Below, piece by piece: positions 27,415 to 35,683 of a DNA stretch of 64,000 bases (the stretch's first letter is position 1; every line of letters begins with the position of its first letter). This stretch comes from Bradyrhizobium sp. Ash2021 (lineage in GTDB: Bacteria; Pseudomonadota; Alphaproteobacteria; Rhizobiales; Xanthobacteraceae). The position numbers and the translations under genes were made by a program. The notes beneath the pieces were generated by a model. It was not told where the DNA came from. It did no database searches and saw only the letters and a list, made by a program, of their open reading frames with translations. The stretch is taken from assembly GCF_031202265.1 (NCBI RefSeq), contig NZ_CP100604.1:1904501-1968500 (forward strand), read 5' to 3'.

Positions 27415-28548
27415 CTAGGCCTTCATCCACGGCGGCTGCAGCGGATCGTGACGGCGGCAGTGGCGAGCGATTTCGCGCACGAAAGACTCGGCGGTCAGCT
27501 TCGCTTCCCGGAGATAGAGCGGGGAAAAGGGCGAGTAGATGAGCGTGGTCTCGTTCGACTGCGGCGGCTGGATGTGACCGAGCCACAGAGCGATCTGTTC
27601 GTCCTCGACGGCCTTCGAACGCATGTAGCGACCGAGAGCGTGGCGGATGGAGTAGGTGTTGCCACCGGGCGCGAGCTTGGCGCGCCGACAGGCGGCCTCG
27701 AAGGCGGTGTCGATCTCGCCGACCGGCTGTCCGCGCCATTGCACGAGATGACCCGGCAGGAGACCCACCGTCCAAGGCGCCAGCGTCTCGGGAATGGCGA
27801 GCGTCGGCCTCCATTTGCTGGTCTGGACGCGGCTGGCGGGATTGAGATCGACGAGACCGCGGCGGTAATCGATCTGCGCCGCGATCGCGTCGAGCAGGGC
27901 GCCGATGCGGCAACCGAGATTGGCGAGCCAGACCAGGCAGATCAAAAAGTGAATGAACTGGGCCTCGTCGATGACCGCGGCGATCTCCTCGATCTCCATC
28001 ACGCGACCCTTGGGACGCGCCGCGCGCAAATCATTCTTGGTGCAGAAATAGGGCACCTCCGGCACATGATGTCGCGGCAGGCGACGCTCGCCGACCGCCA
28101 CGGCGCAGGCCTTGCGAAAGACCGTCAGCGTCCGGTCGACGGTCGACAGGACGATGCCCTCCGCCATGGCGGCGTCACGGAAGGACTCGAAAGTGCTGGG
28201 CACCATGTGCTGCAGCATCGAACCGCCCATCAGACGCTTCATGCGCTCGATCGCGATGCCGTTGAATTCGGCGGACGCCTGGGCCTCGGCTTTCGGACGG
28301 TTGAATTCGAGCACTTCGGTCACCGTGCGGAGCGGCCTCTGCACGAGCGCATCCTTCGGATCGCCGGTGATGCCGCGCTCGACCAGGGATCGAACGGCGG
28401 CGATCGCCCCTTCGAGATCGGTCGTGCCCAGGGTTCGGTAGAACGACTTTTGCTGTTCCTTGTCGTACGTGTAGACGTAGAGGTTATCCGTCGTGTCGTG
28501 GCTGCACACGGCGTACTCGCCCATCTTATGGATCTTGGTGTACGCCAT
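27415..28548 (-). CDS. tyrosine recombinase (integrase)
   Basis: 377 residues. N-terminal 60 residues (MAYTKIHKMGEYAVCSHDTT ...) form a small arm-binding-like domain also present as a separate protein directly upstream. The catalytic domain has box I NLGCRIGALLDAI, a Lys in TSKWRPTLAIP, box II GNTYSIRHALGRYMRSKA and IALWLGHIQ, with the probable nucleophile Tyr in TTLIYSPF. In box II the His of HxxR appears as Tyr. It would catalyse site-specific integration at the tRNA-Val 3' end located 2.4 kb away. Its ATG overlaps the previous stop by one base. Confidence 0.88.
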   Translation of the reverse strand: MAYTKIHKMGEYAVCSHDTTDNLYVYTYDKEQQKSFYRTLGTTDLEGAIAAVRSLVERGITGDPKDALVQRPLRTVTEVLEFNRPKAEAQASAEFNGIAIERMKRLMGGSMLQHMVPSTFESFRDAAMAEGIVLSTVDRTLTVFRKACAVAVGERRLPRHHVPEVPYFCTKNDLRAARPKGRVMEIEEIAAVIDEAQFIHFLICLVWLANLGCRIGALLDAIAAQIDYRRGLVDLNPASRVQTSKWRPTLAIPETLAPWTVGLLPGHLVQWRGQPVGEIDTAFEAACRRAKLAPGGNTYSIRHALGRYMRSKAVEDEQIALWLGHIQPPQSNETTLIYSPFSPLYLREAKLTAESFVREIARHCRRHDPLQPPWMKA

Positions 28549-28742
28549 CAGCGCACCATCTCCACGTGGCCGTCGGCACGGCGTTCGGTCAGGGATTGCA
28601 CGGCGGCGATCGCGAAATCGCTCGTGTGCAGCGACCGCCAGATCGGCTGCTTCTTCTCCGCGTCGTACACGGTGACATAGAGCGTGTCGTGGTACCGCAA
28701 CACGGTATACGCGCCGATCTGATGGACCTTGACGTATGCCAT
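28548..28742 (-). CDS. free-standing copy of the integrase N-terminal domain
   Basis: 64 residues, MAYVKVHQIGAYTVLRYHDT, then LYVTVYDAEKKQPIWRSLHT and AIAAVQSLTER. It aligns throughout with the first 60 residues of the downstream integrase (MAYTKIHKMGEYAV, LYVYTYDKEQQKSFYRTLGT, AIAAVRSLVER) at roughly 45 % identity by eye. It overlaps the HTH gene upstream (TGATG) and the integrase gene downstream (TGATG). It could compete for or help fill the arm-type DNA sites of the integrase and so set the direction of recombination; this is inference. Confidence 0.75.
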   Translation of the reverse strand: MAYVKVHQIGAYTVLRYHDTLYVTVYDAEKKQPIWRSLHTSDFAIAAVQSLTERRADGHVEMVR

Positions 28743-29002
28743 CAGCGCGTCATGTCCATCGGATGGGCATCGTCGCCGGCGTCCTGCGCCGCGGGAGAGA
28801 CCGGCGCGGAGCTTCCGTTTACGCTGACGAAGTCGCGCACCGCCTTGACCGAGAAATACAGGACGCGGAATCCCTTGATCGCCTTGAGCCGGCCGTCCTT
28901 CTCCGCCTTGCGCACCGATCCGGCGCTGATGCCCAAGGTTTCCGCGACCTCCGCGGTCGACAGCAGCTGGTAGGGCGAGAGTTCGTCGAGGTTGATACGC
29001 AT
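28742..29002 (-). CDS. helix-turn-helix excisionase-like protein
   Basis: 86 residues, starting MRINLDELSPYQLLSTAEVA eight bases after GGGAGG. LLSTAEVAETLGISAGSVRK, EKDGRLKAIKGFRVLYFSV and RDFV form the winged helix of the HTH_17 / excisionase (MerR-like) family. As the first gene of the integrase operon it is a natural recombination directionality factor or operon regulator. The stop overlaps the next ATG (TGATG). Confidence 0.8.
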   Translation of the reverse strand: MRINLDELSPYQLLSTAEVAETLGISAGSVRKAEKDGRLKAIKGFRVLYFSVKAVRDFVSVNGSSAPVSPAAQDAGDDAHPMDMTR

Positions 29003-29115
29003 GAAGCTTGCCTCCCGTATGCCTAACATCACTGTGGCATGACTGAAGGTTCAATATGCGTCCACGGGGCGCTTGTCAAGCCTATGCAAAAGAGCACTGC
29101 GGCATACTTCCAAAT

Positions 29116-29361
29116 TCATGAGAGAATGTCTTCCAATTTAATCAAGGTGCGCGAAATGCGGAGCATGTGCTCGATCTCGCCGCGAAGGCGGATGCGTCGC
29201 ACGGTGGAGCTTGGAAGAAGCGTCGTGACGTAGCCGGCCGGCAGCCGCCTGTGCTTTCGATAGTATCGAAGCACGAAGGCGGCCGCCTGCGAGCGCAGAT
29301 GTTCACGCTGGCGAAGCAGGAAGGCCACGCGGCGGGCCAGCCTACGCGGCGGGATGGCCAT
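29116..29361 (-). CDS. small basic protein of the mobilisation-like set
   Basis: 81 residues beginning MAIPPRRLARRVAFLLRQRE and ending RISRTLIKLEDILS. Very rich in Arg and Leu, all helical by eye, with RYYRKHRRLPAGYVTTLLPS in the middle. It overlaps the 3' end of the P-loop gene by 20 bases, which argues for coupled translation. Function unknown; a DNA-binding role would fit the charge. Confidence 0.55.
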   Translation of the reverse strand: MAIPPRRLARRVAFLLRQREHLRSQAAAFVLRYYRKHRRLPAGYVTTLLPSSTVRRIRLRGEIEHMLRISRTLIKLEDILS

Positions 29362-30178
29362 CCGCCCGCTCCGCGATCCTGGCCAGCGTGTTTCCGGTGA
29401 GGCGCCACCACAAGGCCAGTTCGGAAGCGCACGCGCGCGAGCGGAAGAGATCGATGCCGAGACGACGCGCCAGCGCATCGCCATCCATCATCATGGCGTT
29501 GGCGACATCGAGACCGGCATCGGCGCACGTCTCGAGAGCCCTGCCGGCGACGCGCGGAATGGTGACGGTCGGAATCTCACCCGCCTTGTCGCGGAGGCGG
29601 GTCAAACTCTCGGCCTGCTCGCTGAGGAGAGGAAAGTCGAAATTGCCGGCGCGGCCGCTCAGAACGAGCGCGCGCTGCAGACCGGGGGCGACCGTTTCGA
29701 TGCCCGACAGGTAGGCGCCGGCCTGGGTCATCGACTCCGTCGACGACGTCGTCAGCACCATCGACAGGCCCCGCACGCCCAGCCCCGCCAGCGTCGTGTC
29801 GAAGCCGGTGCTCGCGAGGACGTCGAGCCTGTGCGCGCTGCTGCCGCCTGCCCAGTCGACCACCACGGCGCTGCCCGCTCGCGGGATATCCAGGATCTCG
29901 TCCCAGAGAGCGGTGAGGACACCGGACAAGCCGCCCGTACGGCTTGCGGCCGTGGCGAAGTCTTCGGTCTTGATATAGACCTCCTTGTTCGCGGCGCCGG
30001 TCTCCGCGGTCTGGCGGCGCCCCGTCTCGATCCTGACGAGCGTCACCGGCCGCCCCGCTTCGCGAAAGAGATGGCAGAGGCGGTTGGCGACGGTCGACTT
30101 GCCGACGCTCGTGCCGTCGGCGACAACCTCCACCAGGTCGGCGGGGTGAAAATGCACGGTCTTCTTCTTAGTCGTCAT
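29342..30178 (-). CDS. P-loop NTPase of the plasmid/ICE mobilisation type
   Basis: 278 residues. DLVEVVADGTSVGKSTVANR at about 13-32 contains a deviant Walker A (GTSVGKST). Probable Walker B is GSAVVVDWAGGSS near 105. RVAGRALETC and a C-terminal helical part, LALWWRLTGNTLARIAERAD, follow. The layout recalls TraL-like ATPases of conjugative elements, but the match is loose. It overlaps the upstream gene by 11 bases and the downstream one by 20, giving a three-gene set next to the integrase operon. No relaxase or coupling protein is in the window. Confidence 0.65.
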   Translation of the reverse strand: MTTKKKTVHFHPADLVEVVADGTSVGKSTVANRLCHLFREAGRPVTLVRIETGRRQTAETGAANKEVYIKTEDFATAASRTGGLSGVLTALWDEILDIPRAGSAVVVDWAGGSSAHRLDVLASTGFDTTLAGLGVRGLSMVLTTSSTESMTQAGAYLSGIETVAPGLQRALVLSGRAGNFDFPLLSEQAESLTRLRDKAGEIPTVTIPRVAGRALETCADAGLDVANAMMMDGDALARRLGIDLFRSRACASELALWWRLTGNTLARIAERADGHPAA

Positions 30179-30746
30179 CCTGCTTGCTCCGTAACTTCTC
30201 AAGAAGGGCCGCTGAGCGGCGAGTGACCGCCGGCACCTGCGTGGCAGCCGGCGAATTCGGCGACAGCCGAATTTCGGGAAAGTGCGGGGATGCGGCCGGC
30301 GGCGGGGAAGCCGAACGTCCTGGAAGGGCCGCAGGAGATCGGACCTCACTGCGTTGGTCTCCAGGATGTTGCAGGGCGTTGCCGGCCTTTGCAGGGACCT
30401 GCATGTGCATGCCGGGGCGTGCAGGCGCGTGCAGGGGCGCGTCCGGGTGGGGAACTGCACGCTCTCGCGCGCGGGACAGGGCGCTGCTGACCGTCCCGGC
30501 CGGCAGCGGGGTGCCGTCTTCCCGGGCGATGCCGACCTCGGCCAGCATCCGGCCAACCATGACCGCGGTGGCGCCCCGCGCGGCCAGGTAATCAAACAGG
30601 GCAAGGTGGCCGTCGAAAACCTCCTGGAAGGCGTAGCCGAAGCGGCCAAGCGCTTCCCGGCCGATCATGATCAGTTCGTTTCGCCTGTCCGGCGGAAGGC
30701 GATCGATCAGGGCCTTGCCTGCCTTGGGTGGCGTTCCGGCGCTCAC
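30168..30746 (-). CDS. hypothetical protein upstream of the P-loop gene
   Basis: 192 residues from the GTG at 30746, which has GGAG seven bases upstream; a start at 30791 is possible but lacks a ribosome site. The N-terminal domain has GREALGRFGYAFQEVFDGHL, ALFDYLAARGATAVMVGRML and AGTVSSALSRARERA, a helical region that could be a winged-helix-like DNA-binding fold. A long Pro/Ala-rich linker follows, and a short basic end. I recall similar proteins in rhizobial conjugation regions, but do not name a family. Confidence 0.55.
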   Translation of the reverse strand: MSAGTPPKAGKALIDRLPPDRRNELIMIGREALGRFGYAFQEVFDGHLALFDYLAARGATAVMVGRMLAEVGIAREDGTPLPAGTVSSALSRARERAVPHPDAPLHAPARPGMHMQVPAKAGNALQHPGDQRSEVRSPAALPGRSASPPPAASPHFPEIRLSPNSPAATQVPAVTRRSAALLEKLRSKQDDD

Positions 30747-30888
30747 GACAAGGCTCCGGTCGCGCCAGGGGCGTTTCCACGAGACTTCCACAAATCCGCG
30801 AAAAAGCGCGAAAATAGGGCTTTACGAGCCGTCACCGGCCTGATCGAAAGCGAATAGAAATCAACGAGATGCGCGCGCGACCCCCACG

Positions 30889-30933
30889 TTGACATGGTAG
30901 GGGTCACAGGTTCGATCCCTGTCGCGCCCACCA
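30889..30933 (+). tRNA. 3' fragment of tRNA-Val(GAC): attachment site of the island
   Basis: TTGACAT (anticodon loop, GAC), GGTAG, GGGTC, the T arm ACAGG-TTCGATC-CCTGT, the acceptor strand CGCGCCC and ACCA are present in order: 45 bases. The 5' side before 30889 does not pair with GGTAG properly (CCACG) and no D arm or GGGCGCG acceptor strand exists upstream, so only the 3' end of the gene is here. This is the classic direct repeat left at one end of an element integrated into a tRNA gene. The intact copy should lie at the other end, left of the window. Confidence 0.85.
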
Positions 30934-31647
30934 TTCTATGCTTCACCGACCGCAATCCCGGAAATTCCCCGACAGTTGACCGGCGGTCGGTTTCGCCTGG
31001 TTTTCCCGGTGACCGCCTGGCTCGGCCGGCTATTCCCGGGCCGAGGGCGGTGACTTTGGCTCGGTCGGCCATTGGCGTCGGCCCGCGCGTAACACCCCAG
31101 ACCGATCCGGCCGTCGCCAGTGCGAGGCCTGCGAATCGAGCGCGCCCGTTTGTCGGCGGCAGGGATCGGTATCGCGCGCGACGAACCAAATCCGCGGACG
31201 TGCGTTCACCGGCTCCAGATTGATCGCGGCGATCAAACCGTTCGCATGGTTGGGGCGAAGTCTCGTTCATGCGCGCGTCAATGCTGACGCCGATCAACAA
31301 GCCGGATCGACCAATCCTTTGCGTGCCCGATTCGCCGCTTCGTCTCGGCGCCGCCGGCGTGAATGCACGTTGACGGTTGCCGGGCTTGACGCTACCTTAA
31401 ATTGTCTTTTTCGGTCATAATAGTTTTGATGTTAGTGCGTTATTTATGATTTTCGCGATCCGCGCCGCAGATTGCTGATCGGTTGGAACGTTTCGCCGCC
31501 AGGAGATTGATCGTCGCGTCTGCGACGCAAGGACGGAGCCGGTCGCGCCGCCGCGAGCGGCGTCTGTAGAACGCGTTACGTGTTGCCCTTCCGCGTCGCG
31601 GCGCCGCCCGTGACCGCAAAAATTTCGCCGAGCCAGAGGTGAAGATC
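30934..31647. other. gene-free stretch right of the att site
   Basis: About 700 bases hold no credible gene: the open frames are Arg/Pro-rich and of random character, and one runs antisense through the tRNA fragment. The last 250 bases are AT-richer (around 31390-31460) and probably carry the promoter of the tyrosinase operon, but I could not fix a -35/-10 pair with good spacing. Confidence 0.5.
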
Positions 31648-33669
31648 ATGCCGGAATCGAACGTTGTGGAGCCGCCGTCGCGTCATCAGCGCTTTCGGGC
31701 GATCATGGATGCGGCGGCGGGTACGTCCACCGCCACCTATTCGAATCATCCGCGCTTCTGGAACCTGCCGCTGCCGGAGCTGCGAAATTTCGAGCTTTAC
31801 GGTATCGCGATGATGCGCCCAGGCGGTGCGGCAGCCGCGGCGCCGGCGGCCGCGCCATTGTGCTGTCACGGCGAGGATCATTGCCATACAGCGACGCCCG
31901 CGTCGGGCGGCGCGGCGGAAGCCGGACTGGTGCGCGGCTTGCGTGGCCAATTCCCGTTCGACGGCACGCAGTTTCCGCCGCTTCCCTGGGGCGGCAAGCG
32001 GGTCGCCGGAGCCGACATCGTCTTCATCGCGCAGTGGATCGCCGACGGGTGTCCCGGCGCGGATGAAGATCACAGTCGCGTCCAGGCCGCGCATGTCAGC
32101 GAGATGAGTACCGCGCTGGCGGCCGGACACGCGCCGCATCCGCTGTTCGAGGGGCCGACCAACCAACTGGCCGACGAATCCGGCAGCGTGAAAGCGCGCA
32201 AGAATGTCGAGCACCTCCCGGACGAGGAATTGCGCCGGCTGCGCGCCGCGATCGCGCAAATGAAATCGCTCGATGCGTATCCCCAGGACGAGCGCAGCTT
32301 TGCCTACTGGGCGCGTATTCACGCCAATCAGTGCCAGCACGGCTGGGAGCAGTTCCTGACCTGGCACCGCGCCTATCTCTACGGTTTCGAGAAACGCCTG
32401 CAGGATATCGATCCGACCGTGACGCTGCCCTATTGGGACTGGGCCGCGGACAGCCAGAACGTGCAGGCCTCGCTCGACGACATGGGCGCCGCGACCAACG
32501 ACAATGGTTACGTGCCGCCGGCCTATCAATGCTGGATCGACGACGACGGACTGCGCAAATTGACCGACGGCGGCAAGGTCCCGCAGGCCGTGCTGGACGG
32601 TCTGCGCGCCAAACTGCGCACGAGCTACAGTTCGGGCGCGCGCCTCTTCAAGGATGCCGGCATCCAGTACGGCGCCGACCCCGCCAGCGACGAGGCGATC
32701 AAGACGGTCCTTGGCGACATCAACCCGCTGTTTGACTGGAAACGCTGGCCCGGCGGCAATGCGAGCCTGATCTTCGAGGCCTATCCGACGCCGGACGATG
32801 TCGAGCGGATCCTGGGGATCGACGACTTTTTCGATTTCGGCAGCGGCAGCAGGGGCAACCAGTTCTTCGGCTCGCTGGAGACCATCCATAATCTGATTCA
32901 CAATTTCTCCGGTGGCCAGAATCCCTTCATCAACGTCGCGCCGAACGAAGCGCTTTACGGCGACATGCAGGATCCGGGGACCACAGCCTTCGATCCGATC
33001 TTCTGGGGCCATCACAGCAATTGCGACAGGCTCTGGTCGGAATGGCAGCGGCGCCATCCCGGCGGCGGGCCTGACGATCCCGGCGATCCCTTGCCGCCGT
33101 GGAACTTTACCGTGGACGGCACCTACAGCATTTCGCGGCTCGGCTACGAATACATGATGGCCTCGAAATCGTTCCTCACCAACAGCGCCGTCCCGATCCA
33201 GCGCTTCCAGTCTGTCGCCGCAGCGGTTCATCCGAAGGTGATCGCGCTGCACGGCCGGGCCGAGATCAGGCTGCATGCCGTGCAATATGTGGCGCGGCCG
33301 GGCTTCCACATCAGGGCCTTCCTCAATACGCCTGACGCAAGCGTCGCCACGCCGACCCGCGGCAATCCGAATTATGTCGGGCTCGCCAGCATGTTCACCG
33401 GGGTCTGTATCGGAGGGCCCGGACATTGCGACGTGCCGGCGCCGCGGACCGATCGCTTCGATCTGCGCCCGCGGCCGCACAAGACGCCCAGCAACATCCG
33501 CTTCAATGCCACCGATGCGGTCAAGCGCCTCGCCAGCCAGGGCGCGACATCGTTCGCCGTCAATCTCGTGGTTCTCAACACGGATGGTACGCCGGCGGCC
33601 GACGCGCTGAAAATCGACGCGGTTTCGCTCAACTTCTTCGATCGACCCTCGACATCGAACCAACAATAG
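31648..33669 (+). CDS. tyrosinase/polyphenol-oxidase-like dicopper enzyme
   Basis: 673 residues. CuA: H225 and H231 in HANQCQHGW plus H240 in FLTWHRAYLYGFE; C229, two before H231, fits the CxH thioether seen in fungal tyrosinases. CuB: H414 and H418 in ETIHNLIHNF, and H455/H456 in DPIFWGHHSNCDRLW. Such type-3 copper sites oxidise phenols to quinones with O2. The N-terminal 150 residues are unusual and hold CCHGEDHCH (72-80). A C-terminal beta domain (about 515-670) follows. No signal peptide is visible. First gene of an operon with LodA- and LodB-like genes, seven bases before the next ATG. The substrate could be a small phenol or a Tyr/Trp in a partner protein. Confidence 0.88.
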   Translation: MPESNVVEPPSRHQRFRAIMDAAAGTSTATYSNHPRFWNLPLPELRNFELYGIAMMRPGGAAAAAPAAAPLCCHGEDHCHTATPASGGAAEAGLVRGLRGQFPFDGTQFPPLPWGGKRVAGADIVFIAQWIADGCPGADEDHSRVQAAHVSEMSTALAAGHAPHPLFEGPTNQLADESGSVKARKNVEHLPDEELRRLRAAIAQMKSLDAYPQDERSFAYWARIHANQCQHGWEQFLTWHRAYLYGFEKRLQDIDPTVTLPYWDWAADSQNVQASLDDMGAATNDNGYVPPAYQCWIDDDGLRKLTDGGKVPQAVLDGLRAKLRTSYSSGARLFKDAGIQYGADPASDEAIKTVLGDINPLFDWKRWPGGNASLIFEAYPTPDDVERILGIDDFFDFGSGSRGNQFFGSLETIHNLIHNFSGGQNPFINVAPNEALYGDMQDPGTTAFDPIFWGHHSNCDRLWSEWQRRHPGGGPDDPGDPLPPWNFTVDGTYSISRLGYEYMMASKSFLTNSAVPIQRFQSVAAAVHPKVIALHGRAEIRLHAVQYVARPGFHIRAFLNTPDASVATPTRGNPNYVGLASMFTGVCIGGPGHCDVPAPRTDRFDLRPRPHKTPSNIRFNATDAVKRLASQGATSFAVNLVVLNTDGTPAADALKIDAVSLNFFDRPSTSNQQ

Positions 33670-33676
33670 GCCCGCC

Positions 33677-35683
33677 ATGGCAACATTTCGTATTCATCCC
33701 GCAATCGGCATCGCCCGGCTCGGCAACAGCCCGGAAGGTTTCTACATTGCGCCCGACCAAGGCGGGCAACTGCCGATCCTGTGTGACGGCAGCGGCAACC
33801 CGATCCTCGATTCCCAGGGCAACGAAGTCGGCGTCACCGATTTCAAGGACGCCGAGCTTCGCATCCTGCGTCAGGCGGCACGGTTTCGCGTTTTTGTCTA
33901 CGACGACAAATCTCCTGGCGGCCGCGAGGTTTTGATCGGCGATCAGGTCGACATCGTGAACAAGCGCAACGGTCAGCTGCTCACGGTCCAGGTCGACGAC
34001 ATCCAGTGGACCGCCTATCTCGCCAACAAGAAATCGAGTTGGTACACGTTCGATGAGACGCAGGGAGAGCACGGCTATACCGCCGATCACGCGCTCCGCA
34101 ACGCCGACATCACCAACCACGAGGAGCGGCAGCGTCTCATCATCGATCCCGGCCCGCGCAGCGTCAGCTTCAAGGGCACACAGCATTCCGTTTTCGACAA
34201 TCGCAGCGCCGGGCCGACCAGCTTTCCGCCGGAACTGACGCCGCATTCGATCAGCAGTCTCGGCGAGCTCCGCTGCACGCAACAGGCCAAAGCCAACCGG
34301 CTGCTGGTGCTCGGCGGATTCGGGAATTCCGGCTCGATGCTGGGCGGCTTCGGCAATCCGAAGATCGAAGCCTATGCCAATAATGACGGCTGGTTTGACG
34401 ATACGTCCGACGGGCCGGTCAGCGCGCGATTTGTCGGCACGGTCGTGGCGATCGACGGCAATCCGGTTACCCCCGGAGATCCCGGGCCGATGCCGGCGTC
34501 GATCGATCCGGCCTGGGTGATTGTCGGCTATCCCCGCTACGTGCCGCAGGCGCTCGATGTCGTGACCATGGACGATCTGCTGTTCGACATCGCCGTCCGG
34601 CGGTTCGGTTATGTGCCGTATCTGTACGGGGTGCCGCCCAATGACGGGGCGGCCAAGGTCCCGCAGGATGCGGCCGGGTTGAAGATCTGGCGGGGACTGG
34701 CGCACTGGAATCCCGCGTTCCGCCCGTATTTCGGCCGCGATATTCTGCCGATCCTGATGCGTCCGCTCGACGCGCAGAATTTCATCGACAAGGATCCGCT
34801 GACCGGCGGTAATCCGCACAACTCCAACCCCGGCGGCAATTTCGATTTCAACGACCTGTCGGTACCGCCATTCGATGGCGAGCCGGAAGCGGATCGCAAG
34901 CGCCGCCACGACATGCGGCAATTTCTCTACGGCGTGTTGCGCAAGGCCGGCCAGGAAAACGACCTGTTCGCGCCGCCCAATCCAAACAAGCCGGGATACA
35001 AGCTTTTCGCGATGCCGCTCCTGTGCGGCGACAATCCGATCTCGAACGTCGCACCTTCGAAATTCTTCCGCCTCACCGACACCATGCTGTTCCTGCTCAA
35101 GCAATGGGCGGACGGCTTGTTCATCGACGAGAGCAAGGAAGACATCATACCTCCGCCGCTGGTTGCCAGCGCCGGGGCAGCGCTGGACCGCGGCGCGCTG
35201 GCGGCGGCGCTGGGCGGCGCATTCTGCCCGGGTGCCGAAGCCGGTTGGATCATGCGCAACCCCGCGATCTATTCCGGACCTTACCGGATTCATCAGTCCC
35301 GGACGGTCACCCAGGGAGAGCTCAGCCAACCGGCCGACGCAAGCCTCGAGGAAGGCCTGGAGCCGGGCGACCTGACGAAATACAGCGCCGTTCCCTGGCA
35401 GTCCGATTTCAACGAATGCACCAACCAGCCGATCGACGTCACCTATCGCGAATGGAACAGCATCGCGCCGGAAAACACCGGCGATCCGGTCGCGACGATG
35501 ACGCAACTGACCTATTGGTGGCCGGTGCACCGTCCCGTCTATTTCGGGTCGCTGCCGTGGTCACCCACATCGGTGACCAATTCCGGTGACCTCGCGATGG
35601 TCACGGCATGGGCATCGCTGCGCTTTATCATCCAGGGCAAGAATGGATACCAGTTTGCCGTACCGGATGCGCCGACCTCATGA
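33677..35683 (+). CDS. LodA-like quinoprotein (predicted cysteine tryptophylquinone oxidase/dehydrogenase)
   Basis: 668 residues. The start MATFRIHPAIGIARLGNSPE is the hallmark N-terminus of the LodA/GoxA family (L-lysine epsilon-oxidase, glycine oxidase). These carry a CTQ cofactor made from a Cys and a Trp of the protein. By position, the candidates are C517 in GGAFCPGAEAGW and W574 in VPWQSDFNECT, close to C516 and W581 of LodA; the assignment is inferred. The family makes H2O2 and NH3 from amines or amino acids. No export signal is seen. It overlaps the LodB-like gene by four bases (ATGA), as expected, because LodB is needed to form CTQ. Confidence 0.9.
   Translation: MATFRIHPAIGIARLGNSPEGFYIAPDQGGQLPILCDGSGNPILDSQGNEVGVTDFKDAELRILRQAARFRVFVYDDKSPGGREVLIGDQVDIVNKRNGQLLTVQVDDIQWTAYLANKKSSWYTFDETQGEHGYTADHALRNADITNHEERQRLIIDPGPRSVSFKGTQHSVFDNRSAGPTSFPPELTPHSISSLGELRCTQQAKANRLLVLGGFGNSGSMLGGFGNPKIEAYANNDGWFDDTSDGPVSARFVGTVVAIDGNPVTPGDPGPMPASIDPAWVIVGYPRYVPQALDVVTMDDLLFDIAVRRFGYVPYLYGVPPNDGAAKVPQDAAGLKIWRGLAHWNPAFRPYFGRDILPILMRPLDAQNFIDKDPLTGGNPHNSNPGGNFDFNDLSVPPFDGEPEADRKRRHDMRQFLYGVLRKAGQENDLFAPPNPNKPGYKLFAMPLLCGDNPISNVAPSKFFRLTDTMLFLLKQWADGLFIDESKEDIIPPPLVASAGAALDRGALAAALGGAFCPGAEAGWIMRNPAIYSGPYRIHQSRTVTQGELSQPADASLEEGLEPGDLTKYSAVPWQSDFNECTNQPIDVTYREWNSIAPENTGDPVATMTQLTYWWPVHRPVYFGSLPWSPTSVTNSGDLAMVTAWASLRFIIQGKNGYQFAVPDAPTS

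Noticed and set aside
25372..28680. A plus-strand open frame of about 1100 codons
   Set aside because: It lies antisense to the two recombinases and the 345-residue gene, which have family motifs, ribosome sites and overlaps. The antisense product is Arg/Gly/His-rich without any motif; long antisense frames are common at this GC content.
30743..31300. Minus-strand frame containing GATGIEPVTPTMST
   Set aside because: That peptide is the reverse translation of a tRNA 3' end, a well-known artefact beside tRNA att sites; the rest has no family character.
31576..35530. Minus-strand open frames of about 700 and 630 codons opposite the tyrosinase and LodA-like genes
   Set aside because: They mirror the third-position GC of the real genes; the plus strand shows copper-site and LodA family motifs.
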